The notes: generated by a model from the sequence alone, not told the origin. A stretch of DNA of 64,000 bases from Rhizobium sp. WYJ-E13 (GCF_018987265.1 NZ_CP076853.1:3723501-3787500), one strand, 5' to 3'. Numbered from the stretch's first letter, positions 48,380-60,503 are shown. Program-made: numbers and translations.

Positions 48380-49888
48380 ATGAAATTCGCCGGATTGCTG
48401 ACCACCGCCGCAGCGGCAGCGCTTTTAGCGCTTCCCGCCGTCGCGACCGAACTGAAGATCGGCCTGCAGGACGATGCCGACGTGCTCGATCCCGCACAGT
48501 CGCGCACCTTCGTCGGCCGCATCGTCTATACCGCGATGTGCGACAAGCTCGTCGACGTCTCACCCGACCTGAAGATCGTGCCGCAGCTTGCGACGGAATG
48601 GAACTGGTCGGCCGATGGCAAGGCGCTCACCATGAGGCTTCGCCAGGGTGTTAAGTTCCAGGACGAGACCCCCTTCAATGCTGAAGCCGTCGTCGCCACC
48701 ATCGAGCGCAATATGACCCTGCCCGAATCGCGCCGCAAGAGCGAGCTGAGTTCCGTCGAGAAGGTCGAAGCGTCAGGCGAATACGAAGTCAAGTTCACGC
48801 TGAAGAGCCCCGACGTCACCCTGCTGGCCCAACTTTCCGACCGCGCCGGCATGATCGTCTCGCCGAAGGCCGCGAAGGAACTCGGTGCGAAGTTCGGCGA
48901 CCATCCCGTCTGCGCCGGCCCCTTCAAATTCGTCGAACGCGTCCAGCAGGACCGTATCGTGCTGGAGAAGTTCCAGGACTACTGGAACAAGGATAATGTC
49001 TTCATCGACAAGATCACCTACCTTCCGATCCCGGATTCGACCGTACGCCTGGCCAATCTGCGCTCCGGCGACCTCGACATGATCGAACGCTTGGCTGCCA
49101 CCGACGCCGAGACGGTCAAGAGCGACCCGAACCTCGTTTACAAGGATGTCGTCAACACCGGTTGGCTCGGCATCTATGCCAATGTTGGCAATGGCGCGCG
49201 CGCCGACAACCCGATGGGCAAGGACAAGCGCCTGCGCCAGGCCTTCTCGTTGGCAATCGATCGCGATGCCGCCATGCAGATCGTCTTCGAAGGCACCGGC
49301 GTTGCTGGCAACCAGCCCTTCCCGCCGAGCAGCCCGTGGTTCGACAAGAATGTTCCGGTTCCGGCCCGCGACGTCGAAAAGGCCAAGGCCCTCGTCAAGG
49401 CGGCAGGCTTCGACCACATTCCGGTTGAAATGCAGGTTTCGAACAGCCCGGTGGTCATGCAGATGATGCAGATCATCCAGTCCATGGTCGCAGAAGCCGG
49501 CTTCGACCTGACCCTGAAGACAACGGAATTTGCCACCCTGCTCAACGAGCAGACAGCCGGCAACTATCAGCTCAGCCGCTCCGACTGGTCCGGCCGAGTC
49601 GACCCTGACGGCAATATCCAGCAGTTCGTCACCTGCGGTGCCGGCCTGAACGACAGCAAATATTGCAATGCCGATGTCGACAAGTTGCTGAACGAGGCTC
49701 GCCAGTCCCCTGACGATTCCGTGCGCAAGCAGAAATACGATGCAGCAACCGCAATCCTCAATGACGATTTGCCGATCATCTTCCTTGGCCACCAGTCCTG
49801 GATCTGGGCTCTGCACAAAAACATCACCGGCTTCGTTGCTTCACCCGATGGCATGATCCGCCTCGTCGGTGTGAAGAAGGAAGGCTGA
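48380..49888 (+). CDS. Peptide ABC transporter substrate-binding protein (importer 2)
   Basis: 502-residue SBP_bac_5 protein. Signal peptide at residues 1-23 (AALLALPAVAT). Family blocks: DDADVLDPAQSRTFVGRIVY, LTMRLRQGVKFQDETPFNAEAV, VCAGPFKFVERVQQDRIVLEKF and RQAFSLAIDRDAAM. GAGGAG lies eight bases before ATG 48380. First gene of an operon with two permeases, GGT, DUF1028 and the double ATPase. Only distantly like the importer 1 binding protein, so the ligands probably differ in detail. Confidence 0.94.
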   Translation: MKFAGLLTTAAAAALLALPAVATELKIGLQDDADVLDPAQSRTFVGRIVYTAMCDKLVDVSPDLKIVPQLATEWNWSADGKALTMRLRQGVKFQDETPFNAEAVVATIERNMTLPESRRKSELSSVEKVEASGEYEVKFTLKSPDVTLLAQLSDRAGMIVSPKAAKELGAKFGDHPVCAGPFKFVERVQQDRIVLEKFQDYWNKDNVFIDKITYLPIPDSTVRLANLRSGDLDMIERLAATDAETVKSDPNLVYKDVVNTGWLGIYANVGNGARADNPMGKDKRLRQAFSLAIDRDAAMQIVFEGTGVAGNQPFPPSSPWFDKNVPVPARDVEKAKALVKAAGFDHIPVEMQVSNSPVVMQMMQIIQSMVAEAGFDLTLKTTEFATLLNEQTAGNYQLSRSDWSGRVDPDGNIQQFVTCGAGLNDSKYCNADVDKLLNEARQSPDDSVRKQKYDAATAILNDDLPIIFLGHQSWIWALHKNITGFVASPDGMIRLVGVKKEG

Positions 49889-49951
49889 TAGCCACACGCT
49901 TCAGGAACGCGGCGACCCTCGCCGTGTTCCGCTGATGGTATCGGAGCGCCC

Positions 49952-50899
49952 ATGTACAGGTTTATCGCCAAGCGGCTGCTGGTCGCCATTCCAACTCTGC
50001 TGATCATTTCGGTCTTCGTCTTCTCGCTGCAGAAACTTCTGCCGGGAGATCCGGTTCTGGCCATGGCCGGCGAAGAGCGCGATCCGCAGGTGCTGGAATT
50101 CCTGCGGGAGAAATATCACCTCAAGGACCCCGTTCCTTACCAGTATTTCTACTGGCTGGGCTCCGCACTGAAGGGTGATCTCGGCATTTCGCTGCGCACC
50201 AACCAGCCGGTCCTTGAACTGGTGGCCGAGAAACTGCCGGTTACCATCCAGCTCGCCATCATGTCGATGATCTTCGCCTTCGCCATCGGCGTGCCGATGG
50301 GCATCCTGGCGGCTGTCAAGAAGAATACGATCATCGATTATCTCGCCAACATCATCGCGTTATCCGGCCTGTCGATCCCGAATTTCTGGCTCGGCATCAT
50401 GCTGATCCTGCTGATCTCGGTGAACCTCGGCTGGTTGCCAGCTTCAGGCTATGAGCCCTTCTTCTCCAATCCGCTGCGCTCGATCCAAACCATGCTGATG
50501 CCCTCCTTCGTGCTCGGCAACGCGCTCGCCGCCACGTTGATGCGCCACACGCGTTCGGCAATGCTGAGCGTCTTGAGCGCTGACTACATCCGTACCGCCC
50601 GCGCCAAGGGGCTTTCGGAAAGTTCCGTCGTGCTGGAACACAGCTTCCGCAACGCGGTCCTGCCGATCGTCACACTGACCGCTCTGCTTTTTGGCGAACT
50701 TCTCGCCGGCGCGGTTCTCACGGAGCAGATTTTCACCATCCCAGGCTTTGGAAAGCTCATCGTCGATGCCGTCTTCAATCGCGATTACGCCGTCGTCCAG
50801 GGCGTCGTCATCTGCACGGCGATCGGCTTTATCCTGATGAACCTCGTGGCCGACGTTCTCTACGTTCTCCTCAATCCGCGCATGAGGGCTTCGCTATGA
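49952..50899 (+). CDS. Oligopeptide ABC transporter permease, DppB-type (importer 2)
   Basis: 315-residue permease with LLPGDPVLAMAGEERD after the first span, DLGISLRTNQPVLELVAEKLPVT, and DYIRTARAKGLSESSVVLEHSFRNAVLPI. GGAG lies six bases before ATG 49952. Overlaps the next permease as ATGA. Confidence 0.94.
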   Translation: MYRFIAKRLLVAIPTLLIISVFVFSLQKLLPGDPVLAMAGEERDPQVLEFLREKYHLKDPVPYQYFYWLGSALKGDLGISLRTNQPVLELVAEKLPVTIQLAIMSMIFAFAIGVPMGILAAVKKNTIIDYLANIIALSGLSIPNFWLGIMLILLISVNLGWLPASGYEPFFSNPLRSIQTMLMPSFVLGNALAATLMRHTRSAMLSVLSADYIRTARAKGLSESSVVLEHSFRNAVLPIVTLTALLFGELLAGAVLTEQIFTIPGFGKLIVDAVFNRDYAVVQGVVICTAIGFILMNLVADVLYVLLNPRMRASL

Positions 50900-51780
50900 C
50901 CGCAATCGATCAAGCTGTTGCCACACCCATCGCCTCGACCGAGCAGCGTGCGCCGAGCCGCGCCTGGCGCAAGCTGAAAGCCAACAAGGGTGCGCTTGTC
51001 GGTCTCACCATCATTGCCTTCTTCGCAATCCTTGCCATCATCGCGCCGCTCCTGCCGCTCCCCGATCCCAACGCCACAAGCTGGTCGACGATCCGCAAGG
51101 CGCCGTCAGCGGCCCATTGGCTCGGCACCGACGACATCGGCCGCGATATTCTCTCCCGCATGATCTGGGGCGCGCAGGCCTCGCTGATGGCCGGCGTCTT
51201 TTCCGTGGCGATCGCCGTTCTCATCGGCGTGCCCTTCGGCCTGATCTCAGGCTATTTCGGCGGCTGGATCGACATGATCATCTCCCGCATCACCGAAGCC
51301 TTCCTGGCGATGCCTTTCCTGATCACCGCGATCGCACTTGCCGCCTTCCTTGGTCCTAGCCTCAGCAACGCGATGATCGCGATCGGTCTTTCGGCAATGC
51401 CTATCTTCGTGCGGCTGACGCGTGGCCAGGTACTGGCGGTCAAGACAGAGGAATATATCGAAGGCGCGCGATCCATCGGTCTTCGCCATTTCAGCATCAT
51501 CACCCGCTACATCCTGCCGAATGTGTTCGCACCGATCCTCGTGCAGGCGACGCTGACGATCGCGACCGCCATCATCGCCGAAGCCAGCCTCTCCTTCCTC
51601 GGCCTCGGCCAACAACCGCCAGCGCCGAGCTGGGGCTCGATGCTGAACGTGGCCAAGAATTTTCTCAGCCAGGCGCCCTGGATGGCGATGTGGCCGGGCA
51701 TTGCCATCTTCCTCGTCGTTATCGGTTTCAATCTCTTGGGCGACGGCCTGCGCGATGCGCTCGATCCGCGCGAAGCATGA
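50896..51780 (+). CDS. Oligopeptide ABC transporter permease, DppC-type (importer 2)
   Basis: 294-residue permease: GTDDIGRDILSRMIWGAQASL, EGARSIGLRHFSIITRYILPN and SLSFLGLGQQPPAPSWGSM. Start ATG overlaps the preceding stop. Very similar in layout to the importer 1 subunit at 41244. Confidence 0.94.
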   Translation: MTAIDQAVATPIASTEQRAPSRAWRKLKANKGALVGLTIIAFFAILAIIAPLLPLPDPNATSWSTIRKAPSAAHWLGTDDIGRDILSRMIWGAQASLMAGVFSVAIAVLIGVPFGLISGYFGGWIDMIISRITEAFLAMPFLITAIALAAFLGPSLSNAMIAIGLSAMPIFVRLTRGQVLAVKTEEYIEGARSIGLRHFSIITRYILPNVFAPILVQATLTIATAIIAEASLSFLGLGQQPPAPSWGSMLNVAKNFLSQAPWMAMWPGIAIFLVVIGFNLLGDGLRDALDPREA

Positions 51781-51801
51781 CTCTTCGAAAGGACATATGA
51801 A

Positions 51802-53586
51802 ATGACCGTATTTACGACCCGCCCCGAAATTCTGGGTACGTTCGGCGTCGTCACCTCAACGCACTGGATCGCCTCGGCTGTCGGCATGAGCATTCTGGAA
51901 AAAGGCGGCAATGCCTTCGATGCAGCGGTTGCTACCGGCTTCACCCTGCAGATCTTGGAGCCGCACCTCGTCGGCCCTGGCGGCGATATGCCCGCAATCA
52001 TCTATTCGAAGAAGAAGGGCAAGGTCGAGGTCATCTGCGCGCAGGGTCCTGCTCCCGCAGCAGCCACCATCGAGCACTATACGTCTGAGGGCCTGAAACT
52101 GATCCCGGGCGACGGCCTGCTTGCAACCGTCATTCCCGGTTCCTTCGATGGCTGGATGCTGATGCTGCGCGACTACGGCAGGATGAGTGTGCGCGACGTG
52201 CTCGAGCCAGCGATCTACTACGCCGAAAACGGCCATCCGCTGCTGCCCCGCGTTTCGGCCACCATCAAGGGGCTTGCTGAATTCTTCGAAAAGGAATGGC
52301 CGACCTCCTACGAGACCTGGGTGCCGGGAGGCTCTGTTCCGGAGCCGAATTCCAGCTTCAAGAACCCGGTTCTGGCCGAGACCTGGAAGCGCATCATCTC
52401 CGAGGCGGAAGCAAAGCAAAACCGCGAGGCGCAGATCGAAGCCGCCCGTGACGCCTTCTATCGCGGCTTCGTCGCCGAGAAGATCGCAGACTATCTAAAA
52501 AACGCGGAAGTGATGGATGCAAGCGGCAGCCGTCACAAAGCGGTGCTGACGGCTGACGACATGGCGAACTGGTCGGCAACAATCGAGGAGCCGCAGACCT
52601 ATGACTATCACGGCTGGACGGTCGCCAAGATCGGCCCCTGGGGCCAAGGTCCGGTCTTCCTGCAGACCCTGTCGATCCTCAAGGGCATGGATATCGCTGC
52701 AATGGCGCCTGACGGAGCCGACTTCGTCCATACCGTGACCGAAGCCATGAAACTCGCCTTCGCCGATCGCGAGATCTACTACGGTGATCCCAAATTCGCC
52801 GACGTTCCGCTCGACCAGCTCCTGTCAGATACCTACGCCGCCGCCCGCCGCAAACTCATTACGGACGAAGCCTCCTTCGACCTGCGTCCCGGAAAGCTGG
52901 CCGGCTTCGAGCATCAATATGACGTGACAATGGAGATGCTCGGCGCCGATTCCAAGACAGGCGCAGTCTACGAGCCGACCATGGCGCATCTGACTGAAAA
53001 GCGCGGCGACACCGTCCATATCGACGTCATCGACCGCGAAGGCAATATGGTCTCCGTCACGCCCTCAGGCGGCTGGCTGCAGTCCTCGCCGATCATTCCG
53101 GGCCTCGGCTTCTGCCTGAATTCACGCGCCCAGATGTTCTGGCTGAAGCCCAACCTGCCGACATCGCTCGCTTCCGGCAAGCGCCCGCGCACGACGCTGA
53201 CACCTTCGCTCGCCCTTTACGAAGGCCGCCCGACACTCGCCTTCGGCACGCCCGGCGGCGATCAGCAGGAACAGTGGCAGCTCTCTTTCTTCCTGCGTTA
53301 TGTCCATCACAAGATGAACCTGCAGGCGGCGATCGACCAGCCGCTCTTCCACACCTCGCATTTCCCCGGCTCCTTCTATCCGCGCACGCGTGAGCCGGGC
53401 GGCCTGATGGTAGAAGGCAGTTTCAGTGCCGATGTGCTCGACAATCTGCGCGCCCGCGGCCACGCGCTCACCGTTTCCGAGCCCTGGACCATTGGTCGCC
53501 TGACGGCAGCCCGCCGCGATGCCGATGGGCTGTTGCGTGCCGCTGCCACGCCGCGCCTCATGCAGGCCTATGCGATCGGGAGATAG
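51802..53586 (+). CDS. Gamma-glutamyltransferase family protein
   Basis: 594-residue Ntn hydrolase homologue. It starts HWIASAVGMSILEKGGNAFDAAVATGF, a GGT hallmark, and has the self-cleavage nucleophile region GDTVHIDVIDREGNMVSVT with T404 in the position of the catalytic threonine (usual consensus TTHxSVVD), then FGTPGGDQQEQWQL. No signal peptide, unlike periplasmic E. coli GGT, so it would act on peptides after import. AAAGGA precedes ATG 51802. Hydrolysis of gamma-glutamyl or similar amide bonds is the likely chemistry; specificity unknown. Confidence 0.9.
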   Translation: MTVFTTRPEILGTFGVVTSTHWIASAVGMSILEKGGNAFDAAVATGFTLQILEPHLVGPGGDMPAIIYSKKKGKVEVICAQGPAPAAATIEHYTSEGLKLIPGDGLLATVIPGSFDGWMLMLRDYGRMSVRDVLEPAIYYAENGHPLLPRVSATIKGLAEFFEKEWPTSYETWVPGGSVPEPNSSFKNPVLAETWKRIISEAEAKQNREAQIEAARDAFYRGFVAEKIADYLKNAEVMDASGSRHKAVLTADDMANWSATIEEPQTYDYHGWTVAKIGPWGQGPVFLQTLSILKGMDIAAMAPDGADFVHTVTEAMKLAFADREIYYGDPKFADVPLDQLLSDTYAAARRKLITDEASFDLRPGKLAGFEHQYDVTMEMLGADSKTGAVYEPTMAHLTEKRGDTVHIDVIDREGNMVSVTPSGGWLQSSPIIPGLGFCLNSRAQMFWLKPNLPTSLASGKRPRTTLTPSLALYEGRPTLAFGTPGGDQQEQWQLSFFLRYVHHKMNLQAAIDQPLFHTSHFPGSFYPRTREPGGLMVEGSFSADVLDNLRARGHALTVSEPWTIGRLTAARRDADGLLRAAATPRLMQAYAIGR

Positions 53587-53588
53587 TC

Positions 53589-54344
53589 ATGACTTGGTCC
53601 ATCGTCGCCCGCGATCCCAAGACTGGTTATCTCGGCATCGCCGTCGCTACTCGCTTCTTTGCGGTCGGCGGTCTGGTCCCGCATGTCCGCGGGGGCATTG
53701 GCGCGGTCGCCACGCAGGCCTTCGTCAACCCGCTCTACGGCACGGACGGCGTTGCCCTGATTGCAGAAGGCAAGGCGCCGGATGAGATCATCGCGGAACT
53801 GACCGCCCGCGATGCCGGCCGTGACCAGCGCCAGCTTCACCTGATCGATGCCGCCGGCCGCAACGCTGCTTTCACCGGCACCAAATGCATCGACTGGGCC
53901 GGTCATCTGGTGGACGACAACGTCTCCGTCGCCGGCAACATGCTGGCTGGTCCCGAGGTCGTCGCTCAGACGCTTGCAGCCTACAAGAAGACGATGGACA
54001 AGCCCTTCATCGAGCGCCTGCTCGAAGCCATGCAGGCCGGCGAGGATGCCGGCGGCGACAAGCGTGGCAAGCAGTCTGCCGCTCTCCTCGTCCATCGCGA
54101 TCAGGATTATCCCTGGCTCAGCATCCGCGCGGACGATCATCCCGATCCCCTCGCCGAACTGCGCCGGCTCTATGCGGTGGCGCAGGAGCGCTACATGCAT
54201 GTCGCCGAAACGATGGCGACCAAAGCAAACCCGAACGGAATGATTGACAGGCGCGAGATCGATGAAAAGATCGCAGCGCTGGAAGCCGCGCGCATTGCGG
54301 AAGGGCGGCCGTCGGCCTCTTTCGCTACGCCTTTGAAGACCTGA
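53589..54344 (+). CDS. DUF1028 domain protein
   Basis: 251 residues beginning MTWSIVARDPKTGYLGIAVAT, with GGIGAVATQAFVNPLYG and SVAGNMLAG, all DUF1028 signatures. The fold is related to Ntn hydrolases but no activity is established. The second residue Thr2 and early Ser4 could be nucleophiles after Met removal; this is speculation. It begins two bases after the GGT stop, with its ribosome site GGGAG inside the GGT gene, so the two are coupled. DUF1028 genes often accompany peptide importers. Confidence 0.88.
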   Translation: MTWSIVARDPKTGYLGIAVATRFFAVGGLVPHVRGGIGAVATQAFVNPLYGTDGVALIAEGKAPDEIIAELTARDAGRDQRQLHLIDAAGRNAAFTGTKCIDWAGHLVDDNVSVAGNMLAGPEVVAQTLAAYKKTMDKPFIERLLEAMQAGEDAGGDKRGKQSAALLVHRDQDYPWLSIRADDHPDPLAELRRLYAVAQERYMHVAETMATKANPNGMIDRREIDEKIAALEAARIAEGRPSASFATPLKT

Positions 54345-54384
54345 AAGCCCGACCATCCGGCACAAAAGAGAATAAGGGAACGAA

Positions 54385-56223
<1,839 letters not shown>

Positions 56224-56279
56224 GCCAGTCCAGCAGGTTCAACCGACAGCTTGAGAATGGTAGGTATTGCGCGAGACGG

Positions 56280-56312
56280 ACCGCATCCGGGGAGGTGCGG
56301 TTTAATCCCTTT
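56280..56312 (+). terminator. Weak possible terminator after the importer 2 operon
   Basis: ACCGCA (56280-56285) / TGCGGT (56296-56301), extended by CC/GG, followed by TTAATCCCTTTTG. The T-tract is interrupted, so termination is uncertain. Confidence 0.4.
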
Positions 56313-56400
56313 TGCTGCATCGCTTATATCATTTATTCCAGATATTATTTCACTGGGAATTATTAACGCCAATTGCCGGCGTTTGTGTTCTCTTATCCTT

Positions 56401-56424
56401 GCGAATCAAAAAGGTTTGATTTGC
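56401..56424. promoter_or_regulatory. Near-perfect palindrome before glucoamylase-like copy 2
   Basis: Inner arms AATCAAA (56404-56410) and TTTGATT (56415-56421) with spacer AAGG; outer GC/GC pairs extend the arms to ten positions with one G-T. It lies 57 bases before the start codon of the next gene. It could be an operator or a 5' hairpin. Confidence 0.4.
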
Positions 56425-56480
56425 CTGGGGGCAGCCACCATGTTGAAGCATGGGGCGATATAACAGTTGGGCAGGAGCAC

Positions 56481-57812
56481 ATGCTGCAACGGATTGAAGA
56501 CATTGATGCCGCGCTAGTCGACAGGCTGCAGCACTCAGCGTTCAAATATTTCCTGAAATATTCTAATCCAGAAAACGGGCTTGTGCCGGATACGTCGATC
56601 CCTGGCGTGCCGGCAAGCATTGCCGCGGTCGGCTTCGGACTTTCCTCCTATCCTGTTGGCGTCGAGCGCGGCTGGATCAGCCGCGCGGAAGCTGCCGAGC
56701 GCGTCTTCAACACGCTGCACTTTTTCGCCAACGCCAAACAGGGTACGGAACGCCACGCAACCGGACATCGCGGCTTCTTCTACCACTTCCTGCACGTCAA
56801 TACCGGCAACCGCGCCTGGAACAGCGAGCTTTCGACCATAGATACCGCTCTGCTCGTCGCCGGCATTCTGACCGCCGCGCAATATTTCGACGGCGAGGAT
56901 GAAACCGAGACCGAGATCCGCGCGCTCGCAAAATTCATCTACGAGCGCGTCGACTGGCGCTGGGCGCTGAACAAGGGCGACACTATCTCGATGGGCTGGA
57001 AACCTTCTTCCGGTTTCCTGCGCTGGCGCTACCATGGCTTCGATGAAGCGATCCTCCTCTACACGCTGGCGCTTGCGTCACCGACCTACCCGATCCCGCA
57101 ATCGAGCTATGACGCCTTCACGGCAAGCTATTCGTGGATGATCTTCAACGAGCAGCCTTATCTCTATGCCGGCCCGCTCTTCATCCATCTCTTCTCCCAT
57201 GCCTGGATCGATTTCCGCGGCATCAAGGACAAGCCGATGGCTGAGCGGAACTGGGATTATTTCCGTAACACACAGGTCGTCATCGACGTCCAGCGCGATT
57301 ATGCGGAACGCAATCCCGGCCAGTTCGTTGGCTATAGCAAAGATATCTGGGGATTTACCGCTTGCGATGGCCCGCCGCCGACGCGGCGCATGCGCGGCGG
57401 CCGTAACCCGAAAGTGCTGGGTTATGCTGCCCGTGGCGCCCCGCTCGGTCCCGATGACGGCACGATCGCGCCCTGGGCAGCGCTCGCCTGCCTACCTTAC
57501 GACCGGCAGGCCGCAATCGAGGGCACCAAGGCACTGCTGACCACCTATCCGAACCTACTTCTGGAAGGTGGCTTCCCTGGCGGCTTCAACCCGACCGTCC
57601 AGACCAAGCGGCCGGAAGGCTGGGTCGATGACCGCACCGTAGCCATCGACCAGGGTCTCGTCGTCATGACGGTCGAAAACGAACGTTCCGACTTCATCTG
57701 GAAACTGATGCGCGAGAACCCGGTGATCCGCCTCGGCCTCGAGCGCGCCGGCTTCACCGGCGGCTGGCTGGATGGCGAGGAAACGGAAGAGCTCGCTTTG
57801 AAAGCAGGCTAA
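56481..57812 (+). CDS. Glucoamylase-like (PF10091) protein, copy 2
   Basis: 443 residues from ATG 56481, which has AGGAG five bases upstream. It is clearly paralogous to the gene at 37966: NPENGLVPDTSIPGVPASIAA, GFFYHFLHVNTGNRAWNSEL, GWKPSSGFLRWRYHGFDEA, SHAWIDFRGI, WGFTACDGPPPTRRM and FTGGWL. No signal peptide, so cytosolic or non-classically placed. It follows the peptide-import operon after 257 bases with its own palindrome, suggesting separate control. Substrate may be a beta-glucan (see PF10091/GH144) rather than starch. Converges with fbpC with one base between stops. Confidence 0.86.
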   Translation: MLQRIEDIDAALVDRLQHSAFKYFLKYSNPENGLVPDTSIPGVPASIAAVGFGLSSYPVGVERGWISRAEAAERVFNTLHFFANAKQGTERHATGHRGFFYHFLHVNTGNRAWNSELSTIDTALLVAGILTAAQYFDGEDETETEIRALAKFIYERVDWRWALNKGDTISMGWKPSSGFLRWRYHGFDEAILLYTLALASPTYPIPQSSYDAFTASYSWMIFNEQPYLYAGPLFIHLFSHAWIDFRGIKDKPMAERNWDYFRNTQVVIDVQRDYAERNPGQFVGYSKDIWGFTACDGPPPTRRMRGGRNPKVLGYAARGAPLGPDDGTIAPWAALACLPYDRQAAIEGTKALLTTYPNLLLEGGFPGGFNPTVQTKRPEGWVDDRTVAIDQGLVVMTVENERSDFIWKLMRENPVIRLGLERAGFTGGWLDGEETEELALKAG

Positions 57813-57813
57813 C

Positions 57814-58851
57814 TTAGCGCACGAAAACATGGGCCTTGCCGGCGATATCGAGGCGAACGAGATCGCCCCGCGCCGGCAATGCTACACTTGAGGTCTTGAT
57901 CAGGATCGGCGGCAGGGCGACAGCAGCAAGCGACACCGCCACCGTGCAGGTCGCACCGCCGAATTCCACATCCACGACACGCCCGCCATATTTCGCATTC
58001 GCCTCATCGACGACGACGCGAATCTGCTCCGGCCGCAGCATGATTTCCGCTTTACCCTGGTGGGCTCCCTCAACCGGCACATTGCCGAGCGCACAATCGG
58101 CAAAACCATTCTTGATGATCGCCGGCAGCATCACCGCATCACCGAGGAATAGCGCCGTCTCTCGGTCACGCGGCTTGAGATAGAGCGTCTGCGGCGTGCC
58201 GGCCTGTACAAGCCTCCCCTCGCGCAAGACCGCAACCTGATCGGCAAATGAAAGGGCCTCGCCCTGATCGTGTGTCACGAGGATCGCGGTAATGCCTGCC
58301 GTCTGCAGCACGCGGGCGACAGCCTTGCGCATATTTTCCCTGAGGCCCGTATCGAGCGCCGAAAACGGTTCGTCGAGCAGCATGAGGCGCGGCCGGCGGC
58401 CAAGCGCACGAGCAAGCGCCACGCGCTGCTGCTGACCACCCGAAAGCTGGTGCGGACGACGCTCCAGCATGCCGCGGTCGAGCTCCACCATTTCGAGAAG
58501 GTCGAAGATGCGCTTTTCGCGATCCGGTGCACCGCGCTCGAATCCGAAACCGATATTCTCCGCCACGCTGAGATGAGGAAAGAGCGCGCCATCCTGCGAG
58601 ACGATACCGATACCGCGCTTGTGGGCAGGCACGCAGGCCGGCCCGTCAGCCAGAACCTCGCCATCGAGTATCACCCGGCCGATGTCCGGCTGTTCGAAGC
58701 CGGCGATGATCCGCAGCAACGTCGTCTTGCCGGAGCCGGAGGGACCGACGACCGCCGTGCGGCTGCCCGCCTGCACTTCAAGCGAGATATCCTTCAAGGC
58801 TTGAACCGGTCCGTACCGCTTGCTGATAGTGTCGATCGTAAGCAGCGTCAT
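57814..58851 (-). CDS. fbpC: Ferric iron ABC transporter ATP-binding protein
   Basis: 345 residues: Walker [13 protein letters not shown], signature [15 protein letters not shown], Walker [13 protein letters not shown], and a C-terminal TOBE-type regulatory domain (about 260-345, [25 protein letters not shown]). It overlaps fbpB by four bases (ATGA). ATPase of the FbpABC importer. Confidence 0.93.
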   Translation of the reverse strand: MTLLTIDTISKRYGPVQALKDISLEVQAGSRTAVVGPSGSGKTTLLRIIAGFEQPDIGRVILDGEVLADGPACVPAHKRGIGIVSQDGALFPHLSVAENIGFGFERGAPDREKRIFDLLEMVELDRGMLERRPHQLSGGQQQRVALARALGRRPRLMLLDEPFSALDTGLRENMRKAVARVLQTAGITAILVTHDQGEALSFADQVAVLREGRLVQAGTPQTLYLKPRDRETALFLGDAVMLPAIIKNGFADCALGNVPVEGAHQGKAEIMLRPEQIRVVVDEANAKYGGRVVDVEFGGATCTVAVSLAAVALPPILIKTSSVALPARGDLVRLDIAGKAHVFVR

Positions 58852-60446
58852 TGGCCGGCAGTCCGTTTCGATTGGGCATAGAGCATGAGGGTAAGCGGCA
58901 GCGACAGCACGACCATCATGAAGGCATAGGGTGCCGCCGAGACATAATCGATCTCGCTGGTCAGCGACCAGAATTTCGTCGCCAGCGTGTCAACGCCGTT
59001 CGGCGAGAGCATCAGCGTCGCCGTCAGCTCGTTGGTGATGCCGAGCGCTGCAAGCGCCACACTGGCGGCGGCCCCTGGCGCAGCAAGACGCATGGTGATC
59101 TGCCGCGCTGCTTGTCCCGGCGTGCGGCCAAGGCCCATCGCCGCACGCTCCAGCTCGACAGGCGCCTGCGCGATGCTGGCGCGCAGGCCGACCATGGCAC
59201 GCGGCAGGAAGAGCAGCACATAGGCGACAAGCAGCGTCGCAAACGTCTGGTAGAGCGGCAGTACGAGACGGACGGTAATGGAAATAAGCGCCAAGGCCAC
59301 GACTACGCCCGGCAGCGAGCCGACATAATAGTGGCAGGCTTCGAGAATACGCTGGAAGCGGCCCGGCGCGCGCACCGAGAGCCAGGCCATGGGCGCTGCG
59401 GCGACCGTCGCCAGCACACCGCCTGCGATGGCGAGAACGATCGTCTGCGCAAAGGCGCTCACCACCTCGATACGCCAGATGCCGAGCCCACCGAGATAGA
59501 GCCAACGGCCGAGCGTGATCAGCGGCACGCCGAGCGCCAGCACTGCAAGGATGATCGGCAGAGTCACGGCCGGTACCACGAACCAGCCGAGCCGGCGTCG
59601 ATCAGCCGGTCGCGCGGAGCCGGAGCCGACGCGCGCATAGCGCTCGTTGCCGCGCAGCAGAATCTCGAGACCGAGCAGGAACAGGCAGCAGCCGACGAGC
59701 ACGCCGCCGAGCATGTTGGAAGCCGGGCTGTTATAGGAAGACTGGAACTGATCGACGATCGCAGTCGCGAACGTGTCGAAGCGGATCATCACGAACAGCC
59801 CGTATTCCGAAAGCAGATGCAGCGCGATCAGCAGCGAGCCGCCGCAGATCGCAAGGCGGAGCTGCGGCAGGATCGTCCGGAAGAAGACGCGCCACGGATC
59901 GAGGCCGAGAGAGGCAGCAGCATCCTCAATCGCCGGATCGAGCCGACGCAGTGCCGCCGCGACCGGCAGATACAGAAACGGATAATAGGCAAGCACCGAA
60001 ACGAAGGCGCCGCTTTGCAACCCGCGCATGCCCGGAAGCAGGCTCACCCAGGCATAGGAATGCACGAAGGCCGGCACAGCGAGCGGGGCAATGGCGAGCC
60101 ACGCCCAGAGCCGCGCAAGCGGGATATCCGTCCGCTCTGTCAGCCAGGCGAGCGTGACGGCAAGGACGATCGACAGCGGAATGGTGATCGATTCCAGCAG
60201 AACCGTATTGACGAGAAGCTCGCCGACGCGCGGGCGGATGACCAGCGTCTTCACCGTTTCCCAGCCGACGTCATAGGTCACCCAGGCGATGAAGCCGAGC
60301 GGCACGAGGCTGAAGATCGCCACGATGGATGCAAGGAGGACTACGGAAGCGTGCGGCATGCGTCCGCGCGGCAAAACCATTGGCCCGGCCCCCGACGCCA
60401 CCGGCGTCTTATTGCCGGATGCGAGCAATCTGTTGTCCTGCAGCAA
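58848..60446 (-). CDS. fbpB: Ferric iron ABC transporter permease (double domain)
   Basis: 532 residues with about twelve membrane spans in two homologous halves, each with an EAA loop ([36 protein letters not shown]). The 5' end is uncertain: TTG at 60446 is the longest choice; ATG at 60380 would give 510 residues and still precede the first span. Downstream of fbpA across a hairpin, and coupled to fbpC. Confidence 0.92.
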   Translation of the reverse strand: MLQDNRLLASGNKTPVASGAGPMVLPRGRMPHASVVLLASIVAIFSLVPLGFIAWVTYDVGWETVKTLVIRPRVGELLVNTVLLESITIPLSIVLAVTLAWLTERTDIPLARLWAWLAIAPLAVPAFVHSYAWVSLLPGMRGLQSGAFVSVLAYYPFLYLPVAAALRRLDPAIEDAAASLGLDPWRVFFRTILPQLRLAICGGSLLIALHLLSEYGLFVMIRFDTFATAIVDQFQSSYNSPASNMLGGVLVGCCLFLLGLEILLRGNERYARVGSGSARPADRRRLGWFVVPAVTLPIILAVLALGVPLITLGRWLYLGGLGIWRIEVVSAFAQTIVLAIAGGVLATVAAAPMAWLSVRAPGRFQRILEACHYYVGSLPGVVVALALISITVRLVLPLYQTFATLLVAYVLLFLPRAMVGLRASIAQAPVELERAAMGLGRTPGQAARQITMRLAAPGAAASVALAALGITNELTATLMLSPNGVDTLATKFWSLTSEIDYVSAAPYAFMMVVLSLPLTLMLYAQSKRTAGQ

Positions 60447-60469
60447 GGCCTATGCCTTCACACGCTGAA

Positions 60470-60503
60470 AAAGGAAGGCAACCGCCTTTGAAGAGCGGTT
60501 GCC
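60470..60503 (-). terminator. Intercistronic terminator/attenuator between fbpA and fbpB
   Basis: 9-bp stem GGCAACCGC (60477-60485) / GCGGTTGCC (60495-60503); on the minus strand it is followed by TTCCTTTTT. It would lower permease and ATPase expression relative to the binding protein. Confidence 0.65.
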
